From the NCBI GenBank assembly GCA_014379595.1, contig JACMLM010000024.1, positions 1 through 41,676 of the forward strand: 41,676 nucleotides of DNA, in the 5' to 3' direction. The translations under genes and the position numbers were made by a program. The notes beneath the pieces were generated by a model. That model was given only the letters and a program-made list of their open reading frames with translations. It ran no database searches and was not told where the DNA came from. Shown here one piece after another: positions 1 to 8,070 of the stretch. Origin of the DNA: Anaerolineales bacterium. GTDB taxonomy: Bacteria; Chloroflexota; Anaerolineae; Anaerolineales; Villigracilaceae. Positions within the stretch are counted from its first letter, which is position 1; each line of letters starts with the position of its first letter.

Positions 1-649
1 ACTCATCGAAGATAAACTCTACACCTGCTCCACGATCATGTTCTATTGGGGCGTGGATAAAGAATATTCACAGATCGCACATCACAATGTATTTCTTGGC
101 GGCGAGTACAAAGCTTCCTTTAAGCAGATATTCAATGAACATACGTTGCCTGAAATTCCATCGTTCTATGTCCATGCACCCAAACGTACAGATCCAGCCG
201 CTGCTCCAGATGAACAGGACACACTTTATGTTTTAGTACCAGTTGGTCACCTCGATGCGCGCAGCCATCAGGATTGGGATGTAATGGTCGCCCGTGCCCG
301 CCAAACTGTGCTTACTCGTCTCGCCAAAGAGATGGGCGCAACAGACCTCGAGAGTCATATCAAGTTTGAGATCGTGTATCAGCCGAAAACGTGGAAAGAA
401 CGTTTTAATTTGGTCAATGGTTCAGCGTTTGGGTTGAGTCACAACTTTTGGCAGGTTGGTTACCTGCGCCCGCATAATCGTCACAAGAAATATAAAAATC
501 TATATTTCGCAGGCGCATCCACTCACCCCGGCACAGGTCTGCCAATTGTTCTCCTTTCAGCTCGCTTAACAACTGAACGAATTCTCAAAGAAATGGGTAC
601 AATATCTGTACAAAATATGGCAAGGGCCGCACTTGCAGCCGCCAAATAA
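1..649 (+). CDS. crtI: CrtI-type phytoene desaturase, C-terminal part (5' partial)
   Basis: The reading frame is open from base 2 and has no start inside the window, so this is the C-terminal ~215 residues of a longer protein (CrtI proteins are usually about 490-510 residues). The visible part starts with the CrtI-like stretch LYTCSTIMFYWGVDKEY, continues with AHHNVFLGGEYKASF, and ends with the C-terminal FAD-domain motif LYFAGASTHPGTGLP followed by VLLSARLTTERIL. CrtI enzymes are FAD-dependent desaturases or isomerases that convert phytoene to lycopene at the membrane. The gene lies 24 bp upstream of a B12-type light regulator and in the same orientation as a photolyase, a P450 and a lycopene cyclase, which supports a carotenoid role. 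A related carotene desaturase or ketolase of the same fold cannot be excluded without the N-terminus. Confidence 0.9.
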   Translation, partial: LIEDKLYTCSTIMFYWGVDKEYSQIAHHNVFLGGEYKASFKQIFNEHTLPEIPSFYVHAPKRTDPAAAPDEQDTLYVLVPVGHLDARSHQDWDVMVARARQTVLTRLAKEMGATDLESHIKFEIVYQPKTWKERFNLVNGSAFGLSHNFWQVGYLRPHNRHKKYKNLYFAGASTHPGTGLPIVLLSARLTTERILKEMGTISVQNMARAALAAAK

Positions 650-673
650 ATCGTGTTCACTTCGGAGTAAAGA

Positions 674-1999
674 ATGACGCTTAGCAAGAATCCCGCCTTC
701 AACTTAAAAGCTGTTCTGCAAGAAACCAATATTGCAGCAGATACTTTGCGCGCCTGGGAACGACGATATGGTTTGCCCATGCCGCAACGCACAGCGGGCG
801 GTCATCGTTTGTATTCGCAATATGATATTGAAACTGTCAAATGGTTGATCGCCCGTCAGAGTGAAGGGCTTTCGATCTCACGCGCAGTGGATTCATGGAA
901 TGAAAAGATCGCATCCGGTGCGGACCCGTTAGCCGATGTGGCGCCATCTGCATTTTCAGCATCACAAGCAGCACTTGCCATTTCCACTTCAACCAATACG
1001 AGTCTCGATACTTTACGCACACAATGGATCACAGCCTGTATAAACTTTAAAGAATCAAATGCTGAACAAATTTTGAATCAAGCATTTTCCATCTTCCCTG
1101 TTGAATCTGTTTGTACAGAAGTTTTACAAAAAGGGTTGGTTGAAATTGGCAGCCTCTGGTATCAAAATCGTGCATCTGTTCAACAGGAACACTTTGCTTC
1201 TGGTTTGGCAATGCGCCGTCTCGACGCATTACTGAGCGCATCCCCCGCTCCATCACGAAATAAAACTGTCCTTGTAGGGTGCCCGCCCAATGAATGGCAC
1301 ACATTCACACCTTTATTAATTTCACTTCTCCTGCGCCGTCGTGGATTAAATGTGATCTATCTTGGTGCAAATGTCCCCACCCAAAGATTTGCTGAGACGA
1401 TCACAACCGTGAAAGCCGATCTAGTGATCCTTGTTGCACAAACGTTAACCAGTGCCGCCACACTGCAGAATACTGCATTGGCTCTTAAAGAGCTCCACCT
1501 GCCCATCGGTTTTGGCGGACGAATATTTAATTTGCAATCAAACCTCGTGGAACATATCCCAGGGCATTATCTGGGAAATGAAATTTTCTCGTCGCTTGAA
1601 GAGGTGGAAAGACTCTTGAAAGGCAAAGTTAATGAGAATAAATTCAAAGCTACTCCGCAGCAGTACCTGGTGGCACATCGCGCCTTTATTTCCAAACGCA
1701 CCCATATAGAAAGCACATTCAAAGAATTAACTCAACATTTTTCGGCCAACCCGGAAGATAGCAACACAGGTATCCAATTTCTTGGTGACAATATAATAGC
1801 TGCTTTGCAGCTTGGTGATATGGCACATGTTTCAGAAGAAATCGAATGGTTGAAAACTTTGCTTCAATCTCACGAAAGGCCAGTGCAGGAATTGGCAGGC
1901 TTCATGCAAAACTATTCTCGCGCAGTAGATCAGCACATCAACGGGCATGGCAATCCGCTCAAAGATTGGCTGAAAATGCAGCTTCAGAGCATAAATTAA
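674..1999 (+). CDS. MerR-family regulator with B12-binding domain (CarH/LitR-like light sensor)
   Basis: Residues 10-75 form a MerR winged helix (DTLRAWERRYGLP, GGHRLYSQYDIE). Residues 110-190 are the helical B12-cap domain with W162 and the pair E172-H173, spaced as W131 and E141-H142 in Thermus CarH. Residues 197-315 are a Rossmann-like cobalamin domain with E207-W208-H209, whose His fits the lower axial ligand, though the usual Gly of the ExHxxG motif is Thr here. Known family members repress carotenoid genes in the dark with adenosylcobalamin bound and fall apart in light. The position of the Thermus light-state ligand H132 is Tyr163 here. Residues 318-441 are an extra helical tail of unknown function. 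The ATG is preceded by GGAG at a good distance. It sits inside the cluster rather than divergently. Cobalamin binding is very likely; light sensing is inferred. Confidence 0.88.
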   Translation: MTLSKNPAFNLKAVLQETNIAADTLRAWERRYGLPMPQRTAGGHRLYSQYDIETVKWLIARQSEGLSISRAVDSWNEKIASGADPLADVAPSAFSASQAALAISTSTNTSLDTLRTQWITACINFKESNAEQILNQAFSIFPVESVCTEVLQKGLVEIGSLWYQNRASVQQEHFASGLAMRRLDALLSASPAPSRNKTVLVGCPPNEWHTFTPLLISLLLRRRGLNVIYLGANVPTQRFAETITTVKADLVILVAQTLTSAATLQNTALALKELHLPIGFGGRIFNLQSNLVEHIPGHYLGNEIFSSLEEVERLLKGKVNENKFKATPQQYLVAHRAFISKRTHIESTFKELTQHFSANPEDSNTGIQFLGDNIIAALQLGDMAHVSEEIEWLKTLLQSHERPVQELAGFMQNYSRAVDQHINGHGNPLKDWLKMQLQSIN

Positions 2000-2075
2000 A
2001 AAATACGTCTACCTTCGTGAATTAATCGCTGGCGGCCTGCCGGTTTCTATCGTAATAACAGTTTAGGAAAACATC

Positions 2076-2951
2076 ATGGATATCAAAGATAAGATTGTCG
2101 TAATCACCGGCTCTTCGCGCGGATTTGGATTCGCTATTGCTGAATCTTTATTGGAGGCAGGAGCAGTCGTCGCCATTACTGGAAGAAGCCAAAAGGCAGT
2201 CGATGGCGCATTGACCAATTTACGATCCAAAGGTCGTGTGAGCGGATTTGTGATGGATGTTCGTGAAGAAGGACAAGTTTATAAATTAGTCGAGAGTGTC
2301 ATCAAAGAATTTGGCCATATCGATATTTGGATCAACAACGCAGGCTACTCAAATGCTGCGGGTATGATATTGGATATGAACCCAAAAGATGCCTTGGATA
2401 TGTTCCTCTCCAATGACCTCGGTGCATTGTATTGCATACAAGCGATCGTGCCTTATATGCTCTCACGCAAGCAGGGGTTGTTAGTCAACTTATACGGCAA
2501 TGGAAGTTTCCTGCGCCCAGCGTCACCCACTGGACTCTATGGTGCAACAAAAGCATGGCTGACATCCTTCACGCGCACTCTCGCGAAAGAACTCAAAGGC
2601 AGCGGCGTGCAAATTTTGGGATTCAACCCAGGCATGTTGTTAACCGATATGCTCACAAACCCAATTGTAGTTGGCAAGCGTGGCATGGAAATGATGAAGA
2701 ATTTCGGCTTCGTTCTGCGTTTTCTTGGCAGACCCGCCGAATATGCAGCCAAAGAGTTGGTGAAAACAATTGCCAGCAATCGCAAAGAATTCAAAGAAGT
2801 TCAATTGCTCAAACCCTGGACTCCTTTATTGGGCTTGATTCGCGTCAATTGGGAAAACCTGACCAAAACTGGAAAAACGCCCGAGTTTACATTGCAGTAT
2901 CAGGAAGTTTATCAATCAAAATTTAACTCATCTGCAATCAAAAAAGAATGA
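2076..2951 (+). CDS. Short-chain dehydrogenase/reductase (SDR)
   Basis: A classical SDR of 291 residues: the nucleotide-binding motif TGSSRGFG is at residues 11-18, NNAG at 87-90, and the catalytic YGATK at 155-159 (Tyr155, Lys159). The usual catalytic Ser is not at the standard spacing; the nearest candidate is Ser144. Such enzymes reduce or oxidise ketones and alcohols with NAD(P)H. The C-terminal 60 residues extend a little beyond the core. The start follows a 76-bp gap after the regulator, and the stop overlaps the photolyase start by 4 bases, so it is co-transcribed with light-protection genes. The substrate is unknown. An oxidoreductase acting on a carotenoid or isoprenoid alcohol is possible, but that is inference from context only. 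Confidence 0.85.
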   Translation: MDIKDKIVVITGSSRGFGFAIAESLLEAGAVVAITGRSQKAVDGALTNLRSKGRVSGFVMDVREEGQVYKLVESVIKEFGHIDIWINNAGYSNAAGMILDMNPKDALDMFLSNDLGALYCIQAIVPYMLSRKQGLLVNLYGNGSFLRPASPTGLYGATKAWLTSFTRTLAKELKGSGVQILGFNPGMLLTDMLTNPIVVGKRGMEMMKNFGFVLRFLGRPAEYAAKELVKTIASNRKEFKEVQLLKPWTPLLGLIRVNWENLTKTGKTPEFTLQYQEVYQSKFNSSAIKKE

Positions 2952-4315
2952 CAACTTCGATCTGGTGGATTCGCCGCGACTTAAGATTAACAGATAATTC
3001 AACGCTTCATTCCGCGCTTGAAGCTGGCGATGTTATCCCAGTCTTTATCATAGACCCGGCATTTTCTTCTCAATCTCCACGCCGAAAAAATTTTCTTTAC
3101 GAAGGGCTTCAGGCTCTCGATCAGGAATTAAGAAAACGCAATTCATATCTCATCATCCGTAACGGAAAGCCTGCTGAAGTATTACAGCAAATTATCAATG
3201 AAACAAAAGCTGAAACCATCTTCGCTGAGGAAGATTACACACCCTACGCCCGCAAACGTGACACGTTAGTGGCAAGACAACTCCCTTTGCAACTAATTTT
3301 TGGCCAAACCGTTCACCATCCTGAATTCGTCAAAAAAGCAGATGGCAAACCTTACACGATCTACACACCTTATTCAAAAATATGGAAATCTCTGCTTACT
3401 GAAATAAAGCTTTTCCCCCCACCTGAAAAAATAGAAACACCTGCGAATATTTTTTCGGAATCAATTCCCGAGCGTGAGACCAATTATCTTTTTCCCGCCA
3501 ACGAAGCAGAAGGTCTGAAAAGATTAATAAATTTCACCTCTGAGAGAATATTTTCTTATGGTGAACACCGCAATCGCATGGACCTGAATGGCACATCATC
3601 CCTTTCGCCATATCTGCGCTTCGGAATGCTCGGGCTGCGACAAGCCGTCAGTGCGGCGAGGCAGGCCCAAATGAATGGAAGAAGCGTAGATGAAAAAATT
3701 AATGCAGAAATATGGCTCAATGAATTAATCTGGCGCGAATTTTATATCCAAATTCTTTATCACTTTCCACATGTCAGAAAAGAGTCATTCAAATCATCTT
3801 TGGCAAATATCCGCTGGCGAAATGATATAGATGATTTTGAAAGTTGGAAAACAGGCAAAACTGGTATGCCAATTGTAGATGCGGCAATGAGGCAGCTTAA
3901 ACAAACAGGCTGGATGCATAACCGCGCACGCATGATCGCCGCATCATTTTTAGTAAAAGATTTATTGATCGATTGGCGCTGGGGTGAGGCATGGTTTATG
4001 GAAAATTTACTGGATGGAGATGTAGCATCCAACAATGGCGGCTGGCAATGGACAGCAGGCACAGGCACAGATGCCGCGCCTTATTTCAGGATTTTCAATC
4101 CTGTTTTGCAGAGTAAAAAATTTGACCCAAATGGAGATTACATACGCCAATGGGTTCCTGAATTAAGAGAGTTGCATGCAAAAGACATTCATGCGCCTTG
4201 GGAAAAGAATATAAAAATTGACGGGTATCCTGAAAAGCCCATTGTGAATCGAGAAATTGTAAAAGAAAGAACGTTGAAAGCATATAATATTTCGAAAGAG
4301 AAACTTAGATCATGA
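2948..4315 (+). CDS. phr: Deoxyribodipyrimidine photolyase (cryptochrome/photolyase family)
   Basis: 455 residues, the normal length for a class I photolyase. The N-terminal antenna-binding domain begins [19 protein letters not shown]. The FAD domain carries [46 protein letters not shown], the [17 protein letters not shown] block, and [24 protein letters not shown], all diagnostic of FAD-binding photolyases. The enzyme uses blue or near-UV light to split cyclobutane pyrimidine dimers in DNA. The start overlaps the SDR stop as ATGA, and the stop overlaps the next start as ATGA, so translation is probably coupled through the operon. Placement beside a CarH-like regulator matches light-induced phr genes in other bacteria. 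CPD photolyase is preferred over a pure photoreceptor cryptochrome, but sequence reading alone does not settle this. Confidence 0.95.
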   Translation: MTTSIWWIRRDLRLTDNSTLHSALEAGDVIPVFIIDPAFSSQSPRRKNFLYEGLQALDQELRKRNSYLIIRNGKPAEVLQQIINETKAETIFAEEDYTPYARKRDTLVARQLPLQLIFGQTVHHPEFVKKADGKPYTIYTPYSKIWKSLLTEIKLFPPPEKIETPANIFSESIPERETNYLFPANEAEGLKRLINFTSERIFSYGEHRNRMDLNGTSSLSPYLRFGMLGLRQAVSAARQAQMNGRSVDEKINAEIWLNELIWREFYIQILYHFPHVRKESFKSSLANIRWRNDIDDFESWKTGKTGMPIVDAAMRQLKQTGWMHNRARMIAASFLVKDLLIDWRWGEAWFMENLLDGDVASNNGGWQWTAGTGTDAAPYFRIFNPVLQSKKFDPNGDYIRQWVPELRELHAKDIHAPWEKNIKIDGYPEKPIVNREIVKERTLKAYNISKEKLRS

Positions 4316-4845
4316 TCGAAAATAAACGCGACCTTTCCGTATCCATGGCGCGCGCCAATATTATGGTGCTGTTTATAGCTATTCCTGTAGTAATTTTGCA
4401 GATCGCCTCTTTCAGCTATTTACACGGCTCCGAGAAAATGAACAATATAGGAAATTTCCTTCTTCTCTTTTCTCTCGTGATTGTAGGCGTGGTAGTGCAT
4501 GAGTTGATTCATGGGATTACATGGGCGGTCTTTGGGCGCAAGCCATTCTCTGCGATCAAGTTTGGCTTTCAATTAAAGACCCTAACACCTTACGCACATT
4601 TGAAGGAACTAGTAGAAGTGAATGCCTATCGAATCGGTACATTCATGCCAGGCTTTATTTTAGGAATACTGACATTTATTTTCAGCTTAGTGCTTGGTGA
4701 TGGAAATCTTTTCTGGTTCAGTCTTGTACACACATCCGCCGCAGGCGGAGATTGGTTGATTTTATGGCTGCTCCGTCACGTAAAAGCTGGTACATTAGTA
4801 GAAGACCATCCCACCAATGCAGGCTGCTACGTGATTGAATCATAA
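4312..4845 (+). CDS. DUF3267 family membrane zincin-like protein
   Basis: 177 residues with about four membrane segments (roughly residues 17-37, 46-66, 108-130 and a C-terminal one). HELIH at residues 63-67 in the second segment is an HExxH zinc-binding motif, followed by the block [17 protein letters not shown] and a MPGFILG motif, the pattern of DUF3267 (putative zincin peptidase). Family members are presumed membrane-embedded metalloproteases, but no substrate is established. The ATG overlaps the photolyase stop by 4 bases, and the stop is followed after 21 bp by the next membrane protein, so it is part of the light operon. Why a protease-like protein is coupled to a photolyase is unclear. 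Confidence 0.8.
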   Translation: MIENKRDLSVSMARANIMVLFIAIPVVILQIASFSYLHGSEKMNNIGNFLLLFSLVIVGVVVHELIHGITWAVFGRKPFSAIKFGFQLKTLTPYAHLKELVEVNAYRIGTFMPGFILGILTFIFSLVLGDGNLFWFSLVHTSAAGGDWLILWLLRHVKAGTLVEDHPTNAGCYVIES

Positions 4846-4866
4846 AGTAACAAAATAAGGATAATC

Positions 4867-5883
4867 ATGAATCAGGAAACACTTTCAGATCCACGCGCTG
4901 TAAAATTCGCCCTTTGGGGAGGAATAATTTTTGCGTTGGTCTTCACAACAATTATCTGGCTGGCAAACCCATTGCTGGAAAGATTTGAATTGATCACCAC
5001 GAACGAAGGTGTCATTTATGACTGGCAACTGCTTGAGCCAACATTTGCAGGTCAAATTACATATTGGGTTTTTTACGCCGCCCATCAAATTATTTTATGG
5101 GGCTTGATTTATTATGCCCAAACCAGAGTTAAAAAATATGCAGCTGGGGTACATCCAGTAAACATCTGGGCATTGGGAGTGAATGCTTTTTTTATTCTTC
5201 TGCATTTCATTCAGACTCACATTTGGTATGACGGTATTGCCCAAGACATGGCATCATGGACATCGCAAGGCGCTGTTATTCTCATGCTCTGTGCAATTCT
5301 CGTCATGGAAAATAAACGGCGCGGTATGTTCTTTGGAACAAAAGCACCCTTCTCAGAGCGCATCATTTCCTTTGCACGCAAATATCATGGCTATCTTTTC
5401 TCATGGGCAATTGTTTACACTTTCTGGTTTCACCCCATGGTCAGTACACCGGGGCATCTTGTGGGTTTCTTTTACATGTTCCTGCTCATGCTGCAAAGCA
5501 GCATCTTCCTCACACGCTTGCATGTCAACAAATGGTGGACAATTGTGCAAGAAGTAACTGTGCTTTTTCATGGAACGCTGGTAGCGATCTATCAAGCCAA
5601 TAGCCTCTGGCGAATGTTTGCATTTGGATTTGCCGCCATGTTTGTCGTCACTCAAATGCACGGTCTCAATTTATCACGCCTCACTCGCTGGCTCATTGGT
5701 TTAGGATACGTCGCGGCCATGCTCTTTGTCTACAACTCAGATTGGGCACGCCTCAATGAAGTCATTCGCATTCCCATTATCGAATACCTAGTTGCATTCG
5801 TCATCGCAGGGTTGATCGGGCTTGGGCTTTGGATTTCAGATCGTTTCAAGCAATCAAAAACTGAATCACAAACCAATTCATGA
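4867..5883 (+). CDS. Unrecognised polytopic membrane protein, His-rich
   Basis: I do not recognise a family for this 338-residue protein. It has about ten hydrophobic segments (near residues 14-34, 65-84, 98-121, 133-150, 173-192, 197-218, 223-245, 248-266, 271-291 and 309-330). Histidines recur in or at the edge of these segments: AAHQIILW, LLHFIQTHIWYD, KYHGYLF, TFWFHPM, PGHLVGF, TRLHVNKWW, VLFHGTLV and QMHGLNL. Such a pattern can mean metal or haem ligands, but no standard oxidase, desaturase or rhodopsin motif (no Lys retinal site) was recognised. It starts 21 bp after the DUF3267 gene, and its stop overlaps the P450 start as ATGA, so it belongs to the light/carotenoid transcript. A role in carotenoid modification, electron supply or photoprotection is inference. 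Confidence 0.8.
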   Translation: MNQETLSDPRAVKFALWGGIIFALVFTTIIWLANPLLERFELITTNEGVIYDWQLLEPTFAGQITYWVFYAAHQIILWGLIYYAQTRVKKYAAGVHPVNIWALGVNAFFILLHFIQTHIWYDGIAQDMASWTSQGAVILMLCAILVMENKRRGMFFGTKAPFSERIISFARKYHGYLFSWAIVYTFWFHPMVSTPGHLVGFFYMFLLMLQSSIFLTRLHVNKWWTIVQEVTVLFHGTLVAIYQANSLWRMFAFGFAAMFVVTQMHGLNLSRLTRWLIGLGYVAAMLFVYNSDWARLNEVIRIPIIEYLVAFVIAGLIGLGLWISDRFKQSKTESQTNS

Positions 5884-7193
5884 AAAAAAATATTTCTGCT
5901 GAAACAGGCCGCGCTGCATTATTGGCACTGTTCAAGGAAAGGTCTCCTCTAGGACCTTTAAAAATAATGGCACAGCATGTGGGTAGATTTTTTCAAATCC
6001 CACTGCCGATGTTCAAGCCTTATGTCGTCTTTGGACCCGAATCAGTTCGCAAAGTCCTTGTCAGTGAACGTGAAAAAGTTTTATGGCGCAATACAGACCC
6101 TGTCACAGATTTACTAGACCAGGGTGTGCTTGTCGTAGATGGAGAAATACATAGTCACTACCGTAAGCTGATGGAACCCTCGCTTCATCCTTCGCGGTTA
6201 CCTGATTACACAGAAATGATGATCTCCCAAGCTGACAGAGTCTCCGCACAATGGAGAGATGGCGAAATTGTGGATATGTTGACCGAAAGCCGCAAGATCG
6301 CACTGCTAATCATCATGCAAACATTATTCAGCAAAGATGTGTGGAATGACCTGCCAAAAATCTGGAAGCCAATTCTCAAATCCATCGAATATATCTCCCC
6401 CGGTGCATGGATATTGTGGCGAAAAATTCCAAGATTTGGGTTTAAGAAACCATTGGCTGGATTAGATAAATATTTGTTTGGAATTATTACAGACCGTCGA
6501 CGATTTATGGAGTCAGCCAGCTTGCTGGTGAATTCGCAGGAGCACCCACAGGGCACACGAGCTCCTGCACTCCAAAAAAATGACCTGCTTCAGCACTTAA
6601 TTGATGCGGGATTAACAGACAAAGTCATCCGCGATCAAATGCTAACAATGTTAATTGCAGGGCACGACACGTCCACTGCTTTATTGGCATGGACATTTGC
6701 TTTGCTAGGTCAACATCCTGAAACGCATAAACAGATATTAAATGAATTAAATACTTCAGGAAAATCACAATTGCTCGATCATGTCATCAAGGAAAGTTTG
6801 CGTCTTTATCCACCCATTCATATTGGCAACCGACTTGTGACAGAGGAAATGGAATTTACAGAAGGCAGTGTGCCTGCTGGAGAAAGATTGTTTTATTCCA
6901 TTTATCTCACCCAGCGTGACCCAGAGATTTGGGAAAATGCAGAAGAATTTTGCCCCGAACGTTTCGCCCATGGAAAAAAAACTCCGCCTATGAGTTACAT
7001 CCCATTTGGCGGAGGTCCACGTGTATGTATTGGCGCGGCATTTGGTCAGGCAGAAGCACGGGTCGTGCTGACTTGGCTTTTACAAAATTTTACATTTGAA
7101 TTTACAAATCACAAGATCCATACTCATATGGGCGCAACATTGGAACCGCGCCCTGGGGTGATGATGAAAGTAACACGTAGGTCATGCTTGTAG
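5880..7193 (+). CDS. Cytochrome P450, possible carotenoid hydroxylase
   Basis: 437 residues with all P450 landmarks: AGHDTS in the I helix (260-265), the ExxR pair E305-R308 in KESLRLYPP, and the haem loop FGGGPRVCIG with Cys383. There is no N-terminal membrane anchor, so it is probably a soluble bacterial type needing a ferredoxin or similar partner, which is not nearby. It overlaps the upstream membrane protein by 4 bases and lies directly before a lycopene cyclase, an arrangement that fits beta-carotene hydroxylation as known for CYP175A1 of Thermus. The last codons (RSCL and stop) are read from a small palindromic repeat at 7177-7199, so the native C-terminus may have been altered by the repeat. 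The P450 call is firm; the substrate is inferred. Confidence 0.93.
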   Translation: MKKNISAETGRAALLALFKERSPLGPLKIMAQHVGRFFQIPLPMFKPYVVFGPESVRKVLVSEREKVLWRNTDPVTDLLDQGVLVVDGEIHSHYRKLMEPSLHPSRLPDYTEMMISQADRVSAQWRDGEIVDMLTESRKIALLIIMQTLFSKDVWNDLPKIWKPILKSIEYISPGAWILWRKIPRFGFKKPLAGLDKYLFGIITDRRRFMESASLLVNSQEHPQGTRAPALQKNDLLQHLIDAGLTDKVIRDQMLTMLIAGHDTSTALLAWTFALLGQHPETHKQILNELNTSGKSQLLDHVIKESLRLYPPIHIGNRLVTEEMEFTEGSVPAGERLFYSIYLTQRDPEIWENAEEFCPERFAHGKKTPPMSYIPFGGGPRVCIGAAFGQAEARVVLTWLLQNFTFEFTNHKIHTHMGATLEPRPGVMMKVTRRSCL

Positions 7194-7241
7194 CATGACT
7201 TGCTTCATAAACAAGGTTGTCACGCTACAAGCGTGACCTAC
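7177..7241. repeat. Inverted pair of ~23-bp palindromic repeats
   Basis: Two copies of one short element face each other: 7177-7199 (begins GTAGGTCATGC, ends GCATGAC) and its near-complement 7219-7241 (begins GTCACGC, ends GCGTGACCTAC), separated by 19 bases. Each copy is itself a small palindrome around CTTGTAG or CTACAAG, and together they can form a long hairpin. The first copy encodes the last residues and stop of the P450. Related copies lie at 20157-20179 and 24922-24944, so this is an interspersed repeat rather than a gene-specific terminator; there is no T-run. Confidence 0.8.
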
Positions 7242-7260
7242 AGATTTACGGTAAAAAAAT

Positions 7261-8070
7261 ATGACCTACTTCGGATTTCTCTTACGGTTTCTAGTACTTC
7301 CCATTATTATTTTCCTTACAATCACTTATTGGGATAACAAAAACAATATATCAAACAACGGCTTCAAAAATGGCCGATCTGTATGGATCGCTATTGGAAT
7401 TCATATATTACTCGCAGTTGTTTACACTACTCCATGGGATAACTATCTCGTCGCGACAGGTGTATGGTATTACAACCCTGCGCTTGTCACAGGCATAGTC
7501 TTTGGGTACGTTCCAATTGAAGAATATACATTCTTTGTATTAGAAACAATTCTTTCAGGGCTATGGTGGTGGTATTTAGTTAGAAGAATAACTCCCCCCC
7601 CAGAAGAATTTAAGCCAAACAAAACGATTGTCTACATCTCTACCTGTGTACTTGCCTTACTGTGGATACTTTTTACAACTATTTTTTTCAGCGACAACCA
7701 ACCACTAACCTATTTATCCATCACTTTATTCTGGGCACTTCCCGCGATTTTCCCCCAACTACTATACGGCGCGGATATTCTTTGGCATTATCGTAAACTT
7801 GTTTTTTTCAGCATTCTTGTCCCCAGCACCTATCTCTCGCTGATGGATGTTTTCGCATTGAGTGATACAACCTGGTCAATTTCGCCTAATCAAACGACGG
7901 GGATTCTATTCTTTGATATTTTGCCTCTGGAAGAGGTTGTATTTTTCTTTATCACAAATATTCTCATCACGTTTGGGATGACACTTTTTCTGGCAAAAGA
8001 AAGCCCATCAAGGCTGGCAACTATTAAGGCACTGCTTCAACATTTACGAGGTCGTGAATCCACTTCTTAG
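7261..8070 (+). CDS. crtYcd: Lycopene cyclase, fused CrtYc-CrtYd type
   Basis: 269 residues and about seven membrane segments, with two copies of the lycopene cyclase domain. The first holds TTPWDNYLVATGVWYY (PWDN at 58-61) and PIEEYTFF (85-92); the second repeats the pattern with SLMDVFALSDTTW and PLEEVVFF (222-229). Acidic pairs in the PxEE motifs are typical of the CrtYc/CrtYd cyclases that are separate subunits in actinobacteria and fused in archaea and fungi. The enzyme closes the ends of lycopene to beta-rings without a Rossmann domain. It follows the P450 after a 67-bp gap occupied by the inverted repeat, and no clear Shine-Dalgarno is seen. Its 3' end overlaps the convergent MATE gene by 47 bases. 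A beta-cyclase beside a P450 predicts hydroxylated beta-carotene-type pigments. Confidence 0.92.
   Translation: MTYFGFLLRFLVLPIIIFLTITYWDNKNNISNNGFKNGRSVWIAIGIHILLAVVYTTPWDNYLVATGVWYYNPALVTGIVFGYVPIEEYTFFVLETILSGLWWWYLVRRITPPPEEFKPNKTIVYISTCVLALLWILFTTIFFSDNQPLTYLSITLFWALPAIFPQLLYGADILWHYRKLVFFSILVPSTYLSLMDVFALSDTTWSISPNQTTGILFFDILPLEEVVFFFITNILITFGMTLFLAKESPSRLATIKALLQHLRGRESTS

Noticed and set aside
2432-2926. 164-codon frame inside the SDR gene (+ strand, other frame)
   Set aside because: It is a shadow of the SDR coding sequence with low-information composition and no family features.
7177-7241. Intrinsic terminator between the P450 and lycopene cyclase genes
   Set aside because: No T-run follows, and the same element occurs elsewhere as a dispersed repeat, so it is called a repeat.
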